This document shows positions 38,430 to 48,465 of a DNA stretch of 64,000 bases, one piece after another. The stretch lies in NCBI GenBank assembly GCA_945902745.1, contig CAMDNE010000002.1:1-64000 (forward strand). The letters run 5' to 3'. Both the position numbers and the translations under genes were made by a program. Each line of letters begins with the position of its first letter. The first letter of the stretch is position 1. Source of the DNA: Chitinophaga pinensis. GTDB lineage: Bacteria > Bacteroidota > Bacteroidia > Flavobacteriales_D > Crocinitomicaceae. Below the pieces are notes generated by a model, which was not told the DNA's origin, made no database searches, and worked only from the letters and a program-made list of their open reading frames with translations.

Positions 38430-39050
38430 TTAATAAGTTAAACTGATTTCAACTGTATCAAAAGCGGTTGTATAGGCACTTTTTAATCCTTGATTACCTG
38501 TGCCTAGAACCCAGTAATAATAGGAATAATCTGTATTTCCATCGTTAATGCAGTAGATAGAAGTATTTACTGGGCCATTTAATAGTTGCTCTGCATCACT
38601 GCAACATTCTGCGCATCCTTCTTTACCTGCTTGCTTTATGTATTTTAATTGATCACCAGGCATTGGGCTTGAATTGAAGAATACGAGTTTCACCCATGCT
38701 TTCGCTTTGGTTGAATAGTTCCTGATATTATCTTCTTTTGTTGTTAAATCTGAAAAATAGACTGTTTCGATAATTTCAAAATAATTTGTTTTGTTAATAG
38801 TAATAATATACTTCTCCATTCTGTCACGGGGAAACGTAAAAGAATAGGCACCATCAGTTCCAATTGTAGTTGTACTTATTAATTGTTGTTGGGTTGTAGC
38901 TACTGGAACTTGATACAATTTAATTTCGGCTCCATTAAGATTTTGATTGAACGTTAAATCAGTGATGGTTCCTTTTAAGACAAAATCCGCTTGACCTTTT
39001 TTGCAAGAAATGGCCAATAGAATAAGAAATATAATAGGTAAGAATCTCAT
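38430..39050 (-). CDS. carboxypeptidase-regulatory-like lipoprotein
   Basis: MRFLPIIFLILLAISCKKG lipobox; LKGTITDLTFNQNLNGAEIKLYQ; start moved downstream to the signal peptide Met. Confidence 0.7.
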   Translation of the reverse strand: MRFLPIIFLILLAISCKKGQADFVLKGTITDLTFNQNLNGAEIKLYQVPVATTQQQLISTTTIGTDGAYSFTFPRDRMEKYIITINKTNYFEIIETVYFSDLTTKEDNIRNYSTKAKAWVKLVFFNSSPMPGDQLKYIKQAGKEGCAECCSDAEQLLNGPVNTSIYCINDGNTDYSYYYWVLGTGNQGLKSAYTTAFDTVEISLTY

Positions 39051-39186
39051 CAGTAATTTTATTAAAGTTAAGTTAACCTTTTCATTCCAACAATTATTTG
39101 TTGAAAACAATTATTAACATTTTTTAGGTTTTTAAAGTATTAGCTATATCTTGGCCCAAACTATTATTAATTTAAACCTATTTATT

Positions 39187-39666
39187 ATGAGTGAAACATT
39201 AGACAATGTTGCTGGTCAAGAAGGAAAAAGACCAACGTTTTTAACAGTATTATGTGTATTGAGTTTTATTGGTTCAGGTTGGGGAATTATCTCTGCTTTA
39301 GCAATGAAAGATCCAGGTCTAGCTGAATATGCTGGTTATTACTACTGGGTAATGTTATTATTAAACCTTGGTACATTGTATGGTGCTTTCTCAATGTGGA
39401 AAATGCAAAAAATGGGATTGTACATTTGGACTGCAGCTGAAGTAATTGGTGTAGTTTTAATGTGGGTTGTTGTTAAAGGTTATTTAGCTTCAATGATGAC
39501 TCCACTTGCTGAAATCGAAGGTTTAGAAGGTTTGGATACTGGAGCTTTAGCTGCAGGTGGAAATGCTTTAGTTGAAGGAGTAATGAATACTGCTTTAATT
39601 ATCGGGTCTATTTTCCCAGCTGTTTTCGTCCTTTTATATTGGTTAAATGCTAAGCATTTAAAATAA
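39187..39666 (+). CDS. hypothetical multi-spanning membrane protein
   Basis: MSETLDNVAGQEGKRPTFLTVLCVLSFIGSGWGIISAL; hydrophobic segments. Confidence 0.7.
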   Translation: MSETLDNVAGQEGKRPTFLTVLCVLSFIGSGWGIISALAMKDPGLAEYAGYYYWVMLLLNLGTLYGAFSMWKMQKMGLYIWTAAEVIGVVLMWVVVKGYLASMMTPLAEIEGLEGLDTGALAAGGNALVEGVMNTALIIGSIFPAVFVLLYWLNAKHLK

Positions 39667-39683
39667 TTCATTATTAATTTATT

Positions 39684-39719
39684 AAAGAGCCCTTAATTTA
39701 ATGAGGGCTCTTTTTTTTT
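39684..39719 (+). terminator. terminator
   Basis: aaagagccct-taatttaatg-agggctctttttttt. Confidence 0.9.
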
Positions 39720-39733
39720 AACAAATTTAATTT

Positions 39734-40213
39734 ATGTATTCTTTAAATAATTTTAACAGTGCATTTTTAGGTGCATTTTTGATAGTAATCGTAATTGCCA
39801 TAGCTATATCTGTTCTGATTGCAGTTTTTTATCTTTTAAATCTTCAGAATTTATTAAAAGAAATAGAACCAAAAAACAGGTTGGTAGAACCTGGTAATGT
39901 TTGGTTGATGTTTATTCCTTTATTTAATATCATTTATCCTTTTATTTTGTACCCTAAAATTTGTGACTCAGTAAAAAATGAATACTCAAGCAGAGGAATA
40001 AAGGAGGCAGGTGATTTTGGGAGAGGAATAGGAATAGCGATGCCAATATTATCACTTTGTGGTATTATTCCTATATTAGGTTCATTAGCTGGACTTGCAA
40101 ACCTAGTGTTGTTTATTCTTTTTTGGGTGAAAATGGCAGGTTATAAAACCAAATTAAAATCTAGTCCAAAAGGCGGATTGGGTATGAGCTCAAACGCAGA
40201 AATATTAGACTAA
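39734..40213 (+). CDS. DUF4328-like membrane protein
   Basis: NVWLMFIPLFNIIYPFILYPKICDSVKNEY; hydrophobic segments. Confidence 0.6.
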   Translation: MYSLNNFNSAFLGAFLIVIVIAIAISVLIAVFYLLNLQNLLKEIEPKNRLVEPGNVWLMFIPLFNIIYPFILYPKICDSVKNEYSSRGIKEAGDFGRGIGIAMPILSLCGIIPILGSLAGLANLVLFILFWVKMAGYKTKLKSSPKGGLGMSSNAEILD

Positions 40214-40230
40214 TTAACTTTACAACTCAT

Positions 40231-40260
40231 TAAATAAACCTCTTTCGGGAGGTTTATTTA
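40231..40260 (+). terminator. terminator
   Basis: aaataaacctc-tttc-gggaggtttattt. Confidence 0.75.
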
Positions 40261-40275
40261 ATTTATTTTATACTT

Positions 40276-40719
40276 ATGGAAACATTAGACAAAGATTTTT
40301 CAAATTCTGATTTAGTAATTTCTACTCAATCAAAAAACTTTTTAAAATATGCTGCAAAATGGGCTAGTTTTTTAGCTATTGTAGGATTTGTATCACTTGG
40401 ACTTTTAGTCTTAGGTGGTTTAATAATGCTTTTTATAGGCTCACAGTTTTCTGGAGTTTTGGGAGGAGCACCTATCGCAGTGTTTTCTCTGATTTACATT
40501 GGAATAGCTGCACTTTATTTTTTCCCGATTTATTACTTATTCCAATTTGGACAAAAAATTAAAAAAGCTGTTAGGTCGACTAATCAAAATGATTTAGAAG
40601 CAGGTTTTGAAAATTTAAAGTCTTGCTTTAAGTTCCTTGGAATTTTTACAATAGTTATTCTTTCATTATATATTTTAATGTTTTTGGTAGCAATTGTCGC
40701 TGGATCAGCTTTTAGATAA
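40276..40719 (+). CDS. DUF5362-like membrane protein
   Basis: Three or more TM segments; YYLFQFGQKIKKAVRSTNQNDLEAGFENLKSCFKFLGI. Confidence 0.65.
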   Translation: METLDKDFSNSDLVISTQSKNFLKYAAKWASFLAIVGFVSLGLLVLGGLIMLFIGSQFSGVLGGAPIAVFSLIYIGIAALYFFPIYYLFQFGQKIKKAVRSTNQNDLEAGFENLKSCFKFLGIFTIVILSLYILMFLVAIVAGSAFR

Positions 40720-40740
40720 TATCACTTATCTTATTTAATA

Positions 40741-40768
40741 AAAGGTCTAGATTTTCTAGGCCTTTTTT
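40741..40768 (+). terminator. terminator
   Basis: aaaggtctaga-tttt-ctaggcctttttt. Confidence 0.7.
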
Positions 40769-40855
40769 GTGTATTAAACTTTTCTTATTTCTATCTTATT
40801 CAAACTATTTCCCTTAATTTTAACCTTCAAAAATTATTTTCTCAAAACAGACTAA

Positions 40856-41101
40856 ATGACAAACAACGATATTCTTAAAAAACTACGTGTAGCACTGCAT
40901 TTGCGCAATGATGAAATCATTGAAATATTAAATTTAGTGGATTTTAAAGTTACGCAAAGTGAACTTGGAGCTTTGTTTAGAAAAGAAGATCATCCAAATT
41001 ACAGGGAATGTGGGGATCAATTGTTGCGTAATTTTCTGAATGGTTTAATCATTCACATGCGCGGACCAATGGAAGGGAAAGAGGATCAAAATAATCAATA
41101 A
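40856..41101 (+). CDS. DUF1456 (YehS-like) protein
   Basis: MTNNDILKKLRVALHLRNDEIIEILNLVDFKVTQSELGALFRKEDHPNY...FLNGL. Confidence 0.85.
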   Translation: MTNNDILKKLRVALHLRNDEIIEILNLVDFKVTQSELGALFRKEDHPNYRECGDQLLRNFLNGLIIHMRGPMEGKEDQNNQ

Positions 41102-41118
41102 GTACAATATAAAAAGTT

Positions 41119-42804
41119 ATGTCAGACGATAAAAAAGTCATATTTTCTATGGTTGGAGTTTCAAAAACTACTCCTCAAGGAAAATTAATCATCAAAAATA
41201 TTTACCTCTCTTTTTTCTATGGAGCGAAGATTGGAATTATTGGAGCAAATGGTTCTGGTAAATCAACCGTAATGAAAATCATCGCTGGATTAGATAAGGC
41301 GTATCAAGGTGATGTAGTATTTTCTTCTGGTTATTCTGTTGGGTATCTTTCTCAAGAGCCAGATTTGGATTTAACGAAAACAGTAAAAGAAGTAGTTCTT
41401 GAAGGAGCTCAAGAAACTGTCGATGTTTTAAAGGAGTACGAAGAAATCAATAATTCATTCATGGATGAAGAGATTTTGAACGATGCGGATAAAATGGACA
41501 AGCTAATTGCTCGTCAAAGTGCAGTTCAAGATAGAATTGATGCATTAGACGCTTGGGAATTAGATTCAAAATTGGATAGAGCAATGGATGCTTTGCGCTG
41601 TCCACCAGACGATCAATTGATTTCAACTTTATCTGGAGGAGAAAAACGCCGAGTTGCTTTATGCCGTTTATTGCTTCAAAATCCTGATATTTTATTATTA
41701 GATGAGCCTACCAATCACTTGGATGCTGAATCAATTGAATGGTTGGAGCAACATTTACAACAATATCAAGGAACGGTCATTGCCGTAACGCACGATAGGT
41801 ATTTCTTAGATAATGTGGCAGGATGGATTCTTGAATTGGATAGAGGAGAAGGGATTCCATGGAAAGGAAATTATACTTCCTGGTTGGAACAAAAAGGAAA
41901 TCGCTTAAAAGAAGAAGAGAAGACGGAATCTAAACGTCAGAAAATGTTAGCCCGAGAATTAGAATGGGTGCGTTTAAATCCAAAAGGTAGACACGCTAAG
42001 AACAAGGCTCGTATTGCGAATTATGACAAAATGTTGGCTGAAGATAGCCGTGATAAAGAAGATTTATTGGAAATGCCAATTCCGAACGGACCTCGTTTAG
42101 GGAATAACGTAATTGACGCAGTTCACGTTGCAAAATCGTTTGGAGATAAATTGTTATACGACGATTTAAACTTCAAATTACCACCTGCAGGAATCGTTGG
42201 GATTATCGGGCCGAATGGTGCTGGTAAAACGACGATTTTCAAAATGATTATGGATGAATTGAATCCTGATTCAGGTGAATTCTCTGTTGGTGAAACGGTG
42301 AAAATTGGATATGTTGACCAAACTCACAAAGATATTCAAGCAGATAAAACAGTGTTTGATGTTGTATCCAATGGATTAGAATATGTTGAAGTTGGAAATC
42401 AAAAAATCAATTCGCGTGCTTATTTATCGAAGTTCAATTTTAATGGATCTGATCAAAATAAGAAAGTTGGAATTTTATCGGGTGGAGAAAGAAATAGATT
42501 GCATTTGGCCATGACACTTAAAACTGAAGCGAATGTTTTATTGTTAGATGAGCCAACCAATGATATCGATGTTAATACACTTCGTGCTTTAGAGGAAGGA
42601 ATCATGAATTTTGCTGGTTGCGCTGTTGTTATTTCCCACGATAGATGGTTTTTAGATCGTATTTGTACACATATTTTGGCATTCGAAGGCGATTCACAAG
42701 CTTATTGGTTTGAAGGTTCTTATTCTGAATACGAAGAAAACAAGAAAAAACGTCTTGGCGATTCTGGTCCTAAGAGAATTAAATATAGAAAACTGGTTAA
42801 ATAG
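41119..42804 (+). CDS. ettA: energy-dependent translational throttle protein EttA (ABC-F)
   Basis: Two Walker A/B pairs; MVGVSKTTPQGKLIIKNIYLSFFYGAKIGIIGANGSGKST; arm region WVRLNPKGRHAKNKARIANYDKM. Confidence 0.96.
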   Translation: MSDDKKVIFSMVGVSKTTPQGKLIIKNIYLSFFYGAKIGIIGANGSGKSTVMKIIAGLDKAYQGDVVFSSGYSVGYLSQEPDLDLTKTVKEVVLEGAQETVDVLKEYEEINNSFMDEEILNDADKMDKLIARQSAVQDRIDALDAWELDSKLDRAMDALRCPPDDQLISTLSGGEKRRVALCRLLLQNPDILLLDEPTNHLDAESIEWLEQHLQQYQGTVIAVTHDRYFLDNVAGWILELDRGEGIPWKGNYTSWLEQKGNRLKEEEKTESKRQKMLARELEWVRLNPKGRHAKNKARIANYDKMLAEDSRDKEDLLEMPIPNGPRLGNNVIDAVHVAKSFGDKLLYDDLNFKLPPAGIVGIIGPNGAGKTTIFKMIMDELNPDSGEFSVGETVKIGYVDQTHKDIQADKTVFDVVSNGLEYVEVGNQKINSRAYLSKFNFNGSDQNKKVGILSGGERNRLHLAMTLKTEANVLLLDEPTNDIDVNTLRALEEGIMNFAGCAVVISHDRWFLDRICTHILAFEGDSQAYWFEGSYSEYEENKKKRLGDSGPKRIKYRKLVK

Positions 42805-42921
42805 TTATTAGTTGCTAATTACAAGTTGCTAGTTTTCTAATGATTCTGTGCCACGACATAAATAATTAGCTTAATAATAGTTTAAATTAATTACGAATTC
42901 TAAATCATTTAATCCGCAGGA

Positions 42922-43134
42922 ATGGATCCATTACACGGTATAACGCTTGAAAGAATGCTAACCGAACTTGTTGAAGAAATCGGGTGGAAGCACATGGGGG
43001 AATTATTGAAAATCAATTGTTTTTTGAGTGATCCAAGTATCAAAAGTAGTTTGACTTTTTTGCGCAAAACGCCATGGGCAAGGGCGAAGGTTGAAAAAAT
43101 GTATTTGGAAAGAATCGTTGATTTTAAGAAATAA
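42922..43134 (+). CDS. VF530 family protein (DUF2132)
   Basis: [57 protein letters not shown]. Confidence 0.92.
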   Translation: MDPLHGITLERMLTELVEEIGWKHMGELLKINCFLSDPSIKSSLTFLRKTPWARAKVEKMYLERIVDFKK

Positions 43135-43141
43135 AAGTAAC

Positions 43142-43819
43142 ATGAAAATAATCTCTTTAATTATATTCCTATTTGGCAGTTACTCATTTGTTCATGGTCA
43201 ATATAAGAATATGACAGTTGGAGTATTTGGTGGGACACATAACTTTAAATCAAATTATTTTAATACGGGATTGAGCGTTCAGTATAATTTTAGAAAAGCG
43301 ATTTCAATAAATTCTGGGTTGAGTTATGAAAGAATGACTTTTGAAACTAGTGAAAAGGATTTATATGCATACACTGGCACATCATTTCATGCAAATTGGA
43401 CGATCCCGTATGTTCAGATTCCATTAAATGTTAGAGCTACTTTTGGTCGTAAATTCTGCGTCTTCTTTGAATTCGGTGGAGCGTATACGTTTTTTGAAAA
43501 AATAACTTCAGAATATATTTATTCAAATAGCTTAACTGCTAATACATTTAAGTATGAACATGAAAAAATAAACTTGTTTATGTTGACGCTAGGTGGTGGA
43601 ATATGTGTTCCTTTAACTGATAACTTACTCATTCAATTTACTGCGAAAAGGAGTTTGTTGAGCTATGATTATTTATCTGGATATGATTATATTTCTAGTA
43701 GTGTTGTTAAAACCCCTGGATTCATTAATATAAAATATATGCTGGGAATTGCTTACCAATTCAATTTTAAGAAGAAAAAGGAATACCCAATTGATCGTCT
43801 TAAAATATTAAAATATTAA
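43142..43819 (+). CDS. outer-membrane beta-barrel protein
   Basis: Signal peptide; aromatic-alternating beta-strand pattern; paralogue of the next gene. Confidence 0.7.
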   Translation: MKIISLIIFLFGSYSFVHGQYKNMTVGVFGGTHNFKSNYFNTGLSVQYNFRKAISINSGLSYERMTFETSEKDLYAYTGTSFHANWTIPYVQIPLNVRATFGRKFCVFFEFGGAYTFFEKITSEYIYSNSLTANTFKYEHEKINLFMLTLGGGICVPLTDNLLIQFTAKRSLLSYDYLSGYDYISSSVVKTPGFINIKYMLGIAYQFNFKKKKEYPIDRLKILKY

Positions 43820-43828
43820 TAAAAAGGC

Positions 43829-44536
43829 ATGAAAACTATCATTTTGATTCTCTTTTTATTTGGAACAAGCTTCTCTTTTGGTCAATATAAACGAATGTCT
43901 ATAGGATATGAATATTGTTTTTTTGAGACAGGGAAGACTGGAAATTATAATTCGAGTTTTAATCGATTGAATTTAAATTCTCTAACTGTTCAATATAATT
44001 TTAAAAAAATAGTTTCTTTAAAATCTGGTATTGGATTTGAAAGATATGATTTTAAATTGTCAAAAGAGGTTGATATCTCTGGCGTTAATTCTTACCACAG
44101 AAGGGATTATATAGATATAAATTCAAAGTTTATTGTAGTACCGATGTTGTTGAAAGCTACATTTGGAAGAAAGTTTAGCTTTTACGTAAATATCGGTTTC
44201 AACACTTCTTTTTCATTAAAATCGCCTTATTGGGGAGAAGCTTTAGAAACAGCTACTGGCCTATACAAATACTACGACATCTCTGGGGAAGTTCAAGCAT
44301 CCAGAAAGATAGAGCTTAATCTCGTGCAAGGATTTGGCTTTTCAACTCAAATTAAAGAACGAGTTTCTATTTATGCTGATTTCAAAATGATTGTTAGAAA
44401 TGACAAAGTAAAGAATCCACCATATTATGATTTCCGTAATTATTGTGGCGTTCTATTAAATGCTGGAATAACTTATCAATTTAATTTTTCGAAGAAGAGT
44501 GATTATAAGTTTTCTTCCTATCGCATTGGTACTTAA
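43829..44536 (+). CDS. outer-membrane beta-barrel protein
   Basis: Signal peptide; shares SVQYNF/TVQYNF and ATFGRKF motifs with the previous gene. Confidence 0.7.
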   Translation: MKTIILILFLFGTSFSFGQYKRMSIGYEYCFFETGKTGNYNSSFNRLNLNSLTVQYNFKKIVSLKSGIGFERYDFKLSKEVDISGVNSYHRRDYIDINSKFIVVPMLLKATFGRKFSFYVNIGFNTSFSLKSPYWGEALETATGLYKYYDISGEVQASRKIELNLVQGFGFSTQIKERVSIYADFKMIVRNDKVKNPPYYDFRNYCGVLLNAGITYQFNFSKKSDYKFSSYRIGT

Positions 44537-44594
44537 TGAAAAAGTTAATCGTATAATAAAGAATTACAAACAACAAATACCAAATTTATTTAGA

Positions 44595-46052
44595 ATGAAT
44601 GTTAGAAATTTAGAACCGAAAGCATTGTGGAATTATTTTGCAGATTTAAATGCAGTACCACGTCCATCGAAGAAAGAAGAAAGAGTGATTCAATTTATGG
44701 TGGATTTTGGAAATTCATTAGGATTAGAAACAAAAAAGGATGCGATACAGAATGTTATCATCAAAAAACCTGCAACAGTAGGGATGGAGGATAGAACAAC
44801 TTTAATTCTGCAATCGCATTTAGACATGGTTCACCAGAAAAATGCGGATACAAATTTTGATTTCGATACACAAGGAATTGAAATGATCGTTGAAGGTGAT
44901 TGGTTGAGAGCGAATGGAACAACATTAGGCGCTGACAATGGGATAGGTGTTGCTTCAATTATGGCATTATTAGCATCAACTGACATCCCTCACCCAGCGT
45001 TAGAAGCAATGTTTACAATTGATGAAGAAACTGGAATGACAGGAGCGATGCAACTGGACGGTTCAAATTTCGATGGTAAGATTTTATTGAATTTGGACAC
45101 GGAAGATGATGACGAATTGTCTATTGGTTGTGCTGGAGGTATTGACACTAACACTTCATATAAGTATAGTCATGTTGCTGTAAATCAAGATTCAGAAATA
45201 GTAGAAATTTCATTAAGAGGTTTGTTGGGCGGTCATTCAGGAATGGATATTGACAAGGGGAGAGGTAATGCAAATAAAATGATGACGCGCTTACTTTATT
45301 ACTTGAATCCAATAGTTTCTTTTCAATTGATTTCATTTGATGGAGGAAGTTTAAGGAATGCAATTCCAAGAGAAGCGACTGTTGTTGTAGCAGTTGATAA
45401 ATCGAAAAAAGCGATTATTGAGAAATCAATTGAAAGTTTTCTAGCGATTCTTAAAGCGGAATTTTCAGTAATAGAACCTAATTTCATTATTTCTACTTCT
45501 ACTATTGAATCAACTTCAAAAGCAGTAAATACTGAAGATTTTAAAAAGATTTTAAATGCGCTTTATGCTGTGCAAAACGGAGTTTTTAGAATGAGTCCGG
45601 ATATTAAGGATTTAGTAGAGGCTTCTTCTAGTTTGGCAAGAGTGATTTTGAAAGAGGGAGAATTTATAACGCAATCATTACAGCGCAGTAGTGTTGAAAC
45701 GTCTAAAGATGATGTTGCAAATACAATTCGCACAGCATTTGAAAATATGGGTTGTGAAGTTGTTCAAAGCGGAGATTATCCGGGATGGCAGCCAAATCCA
45801 AATTCAGCAATATTGAAATTGATGACTGAATTATACCGAGAAATGTACAAGGAAGAGCCAAAAGTTAAGGCTTGTCATGCTGGATTGGAATGTGGTATCT
45901 TAGGAAAACATTTACCAGGAGTTGATATGATTTCATTTGGACCAAACATTCGTGCGGCACATTCACCAGATGAAAAAGTTCAAATCTCCTCTGTTCAAAA
46001 ATATTGGCCGTTTTTATTGGAAGTGATCAATAGAACACCAAAGGCAAATTGA
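44595..46052 (+). CDS. pepD: aminoacyl-histidine dipeptidase
   Basis: LEPKALWNYFADLNAVPRPSKKEERV, GADNGIGVASIMALL, HSGMDIDKGRGNANKMMTRLL. Confidence 0.95.
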   Translation: MNVRNLEPKALWNYFADLNAVPRPSKKEERVIQFMVDFGNSLGLETKKDAIQNVIIKKPATVGMEDRTTLILQSHLDMVHQKNADTNFDFDTQGIEMIVEGDWLRANGTTLGADNGIGVASIMALLASTDIPHPALEAMFTIDEETGMTGAMQLDGSNFDGKILLNLDTEDDDELSIGCAGGIDTNTSYKYSHVAVNQDSEIVEISLRGLLGGHSGMDIDKGRGNANKMMTRLLYYLNPIVSFQLISFDGGSLRNAIPREATVVVAVDKSKKAIIEKSIESFLAILKAEFSVIEPNFIISTSTIESTSKAVNTEDFKKILNALYAVQNGVFRMSPDIKDLVEASSSLARVILKEGEFITQSLQRSSVETSKDDVANTIRTAFENMGCEVVQSGDYPGWQPNPNSAILKLMTELYREMYKEEPKVKACHAGLECGILGKHLPGVDMISFGPNIRAAHSPDEKVQISSVQKYWPFLLEVINRTPKAN

Positions 46053-46062
46053 TAAGAACACA

Positions 46063-46287
46063 TTGAATACGCAAGATTCACGCGAAGAGCTAGTAAAGCT
46101 CGCAAATACTAGAATGCCCTTTGGAAAATTCAAAGGGCATTTGCTTATTCAGTTACCTGAATATTATTTAGTTTGGTACCGTGGAAAAGGTTTTCCTGAA
46201 GGAAAATTAGGTCAACAATTGCAACTGATGTACGAGATAAAAGCAAATGGTTTGGAAGATTTGATTTATCCACTTGTTAAAAAATAA
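46063..46287 (+). CDS. DUF3820 family protein
   Basis: MPFGKFKGHLLIQLPEYYLVWYRGKGFPEGKLGQQLQLMYEIKANGLEDLI; TTG start, exact start uncertain. Confidence 0.85.
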   Translation: MNTQDSREELVKLANTRMPFGKFKGHLLIQLPEYYLVWYRGKGFPEGKLGQQLQLMYEIKANGLEDLIYPLVKK

Positions 46288-46477
46288 CATTTAATCACTT
46301 TGAATAACAAGGGTTAATTATGTGAATATCTGATGTTTAGAACATATAGTAATTCTTTTTTACCATCAAATAATATACATTACTAAATTATTTTTCTTTT
46401 TTTTGAAACATTCTAGAACTTCATGCCGTAAACACGACCTGAAACAGATTTAGAAATTCAACATAAAAAAGATTAAG

Positions 46478-46654
46478 ATGATAAATAATTCAGTAAAACT
46501 AGCTCAATATAAGTTATCGCAACACAGATTACAAGGAGAAAAGAGTAAATTAAATATTTTTGAAGTTGCACAATTAATGGATTCAATTAAAATTTCTCAA
46601 CAAATAAAAAATAGTGCTACTGGCTCAGTTTTTTATTCTGTATATAATAATTAA
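46478..46654 (+). CDS. candidate 58-aa small protein (not in the ORF track)
   Basis: ATG 46478 to TAA 46654: MINNSVKLAQYKLSQHRLQGEKSKLNIFEVAQLMDSIKISQQIKNSATGSVFYSVYNN; terminator immediately downstream. Confidence 0.5.
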   Translation: MINNSVKLAQYKLSQHRLQGEKSKLNIFEVAQLMDSIKISQQIKNSATGSVFYSVYNN

Positions 46655-46675
46655 GTAATTAAAAATCAAATTTTT

Positions 46676-46701
46676 AAAGGAGCTGTAGCTCCTTTTTTTT
46701 T
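46676..46701 (+). terminator. terminator after the small ORF
   Basis: aaaggagct-gt-agctccttttttttt. Confidence 0.85.
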
Positions 46702-46740
46702 GAGTTAAATTTTAAAAGGACACAAGATTAAATCTTATTG

Positions 46741-46771
46741 TTGTCATTTGTGAATTTATAATGTATATTTG
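46741..46771 (+). promoter_or_regulatory. promoter TTG-N20-TATATTTG for the XRE gene
   Basis: ttg 46741-46743, tatatttg 46764-46771. Confidence 0.6.
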
Positions 46772-46792
46772 TTATTCATTAATTTGTTACAA

Positions 46793-47155
46793 ATGTTAAT
46801 TCAAGAACGGCTTCAATTGATTCTTAAAATGCACAATTTAACTCCTTCAGCTTTCGCGGATCAAATAGGTGTGCAGCGGTCGAATGTGAGTCATGTTATT
46901 TCAGGAAGAAATAAGCCTAGTCTTGATTTTCTTGAAAAAATACTGAATACCTACCCAAGAGTAAATGCCAATTGGTTAATAACGGGAGCAATGCCGAAAG
47001 AAGGGTTGTCGAATGCGAATGCGGTAGATCAAAAAACTTCACTTCATAAGCCAGTTGAAATAAAAATCCAAGAGGGTACTAGTGAGGATGTAGTTAAAAT
47101 TATTGAGTTTTATGCTGACGGGACTTTTAAGCACTATTTCCCTAGCTCGAAATAA
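46793..47155 (+). CDS. XRE-family helix-turn-helix regulator
   Basis: [51 protein letters not shown]. Confidence 0.9.
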   Translation: MLIQERLQLILKMHNLTPSAFADQIGVQRSNVSHVISGRNKPSLDFLEKILNTYPRVNANWLITGAMPKEGLSNANAVDQKTSLHKPVEIKIQEGTSEDVVKIIEFYADGTFKHYFPSSK

Positions 47156-48320
47156 CTCCGGATCCAATCAGTTCATCACCAATATACCAAGCAGCAAATT
47201 GTCCAGGTGTGATTCCTTTCTGTTTCGCATCGAATAAGATATAAAATCCACTTTCCTTTTGAATTATTGTTGCCTTCTTTAGTTTTTGTCTGTATCTGAT
47301 TCTAACTAAACAAGGAAGATCTTCATCATTATTAATTTTATAGTTTAAGTTAAGCCAATGAACATCTTGATTTTCAATTTTTAACGCAATTCTATTTAAA
47401 CCGGGGTGTTGATCCGTTTGACCTGAATAAACCACATTTTTCTCTGTGTCTATTCCAATTACAAAAGACGGTTCTGGTCGACCTCCGATGTGTAATCCTT
47501 TTCTTTGTCCAATTGTGTAAAAGTGTGCGCCTTGATGCTCTGCAACAACTTTTCCCATTTCTGGAGCGTATTCAAAAGGCACCGTTAAATATTCTACATT
47601 CTTTATTGAAACAGGAATGGAGTCGTAGTTTTTGAATTCGTCAAGTGAAGTGGGGATTTCGATCACATCTCCTTTTATTGATTTCAATTTCTGTTGCAAG
47701 AACTGCGGCAAGCTTATTTTACCAACAAAACAAAGTCCTTGAGAGTCTTTTTTGTCGGCTGTAATCAATCCCATTTGTGTTGCAATCGAACGAACTTCAG
47801 ATTTTTGTAATTCTCCAATTGGGAAGAGCGCCTTGCTAAGTTGCTCTTGGTTCAGCTGGCACAGGAAATAAGATTGGTCTTTGTTGTCATCTTTCCCCGC
47901 TAATAAGCCAAAAGTACCATCTTTGTGCTCGATTCTTCGGCAATAATGACCTGTCGCTACATAATCTGCCCCAAGTTCAAGAGCGGCCTTTAAAAATGCA
48001 TCAAACTTAATTTCACGGTTACAAAGAATATCTGGATTTGGTGTACGCCCAATTTCATATTCGCTGAACATATAGTCAACAATGCGCTCTTTGTATTCTG
48101 CACTTAAGTCAATCACTTGAAAAGGGATACCTAATTGCTGGGCTATTAATAACGCATCGTTTGAGTCATCAATCCACGGGCAATCATCTGATAATGTAAC
48201 ACTTTCATCGTGCCAATTACGCATGAACATTCCGATTACTTCGTATCCTTGTTGGATAAGTAAGTGCGCCGCGACACTTGAATCAACGCCTCCAGATAGG
48301 CCAACTACAACTCTTTTCAT
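47142..48320 (-). CDS. mnmA: tRNA 2-thiouridine(34) synthase
   Basis: [72 protein letters not shown]. Confidence 0.97.
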   Translation of the reverse strand: MKRVVVGLSGGVDSSVAAHLLIQQGYEVIGMFMRNWHDESVTLSDDCPWIDDSNDALLIAQQLGIPFQVIDLSAEYKERIVDYMFSEYEIGRTPNPDILCNREIKFDAFLKAALELGADYVATGHYCRRIEHKDGTFGLLAGKDDNKDQSYFLCQLNQEQLSKALFPIGELQKSEVRSIATQMGLITADKKDSQGLCFVGKISLPQFLQQKLKSIKGDVIEIPTSLDEFKNYDSIPVSIKNVEYLTVPFEYAPEMGKVVAEHQGAHFYTIGQRKGLHIGGRPEPSFVIGIDTEKNVVYSGQTDQHPGLNRIALKIENQDVHWLNLNYKINNDEDLPCLVRIRYRQKLKKATIIQKESGFYILFDAKQKGITPGQFAAWYIGDELIGSGVISS

Positions 48321-48327
48321 TTGATCA

Positions 48328-48335
48328 CAAAATTA
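48328..48335 (-). promoter_or_regulatory. -7 box TAATTTTG for mnmA
   Basis: + strand caaaatta, 7 nt before ATG. Confidence 0.5.
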
Positions 48336-48465
48336 CGAAAAATTGAAATTTAAAACTATTTACAAATGTTACATTTTAATTGTTACAAATGTAAATACAT
48401 GTTTTAACGTTATATAACATATTTGTCTAACCATTTTTGGAATCTTTTTTGCTAAATTCGTTTCA

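Noticed and set aside
46793-47155. XRE regulator as the antitoxin of a toxin-antitoxin pair
   Set aside because: No toxin-like partner adjacent; the neighbour on the other strand is mnmA with a slight 3' overlap.
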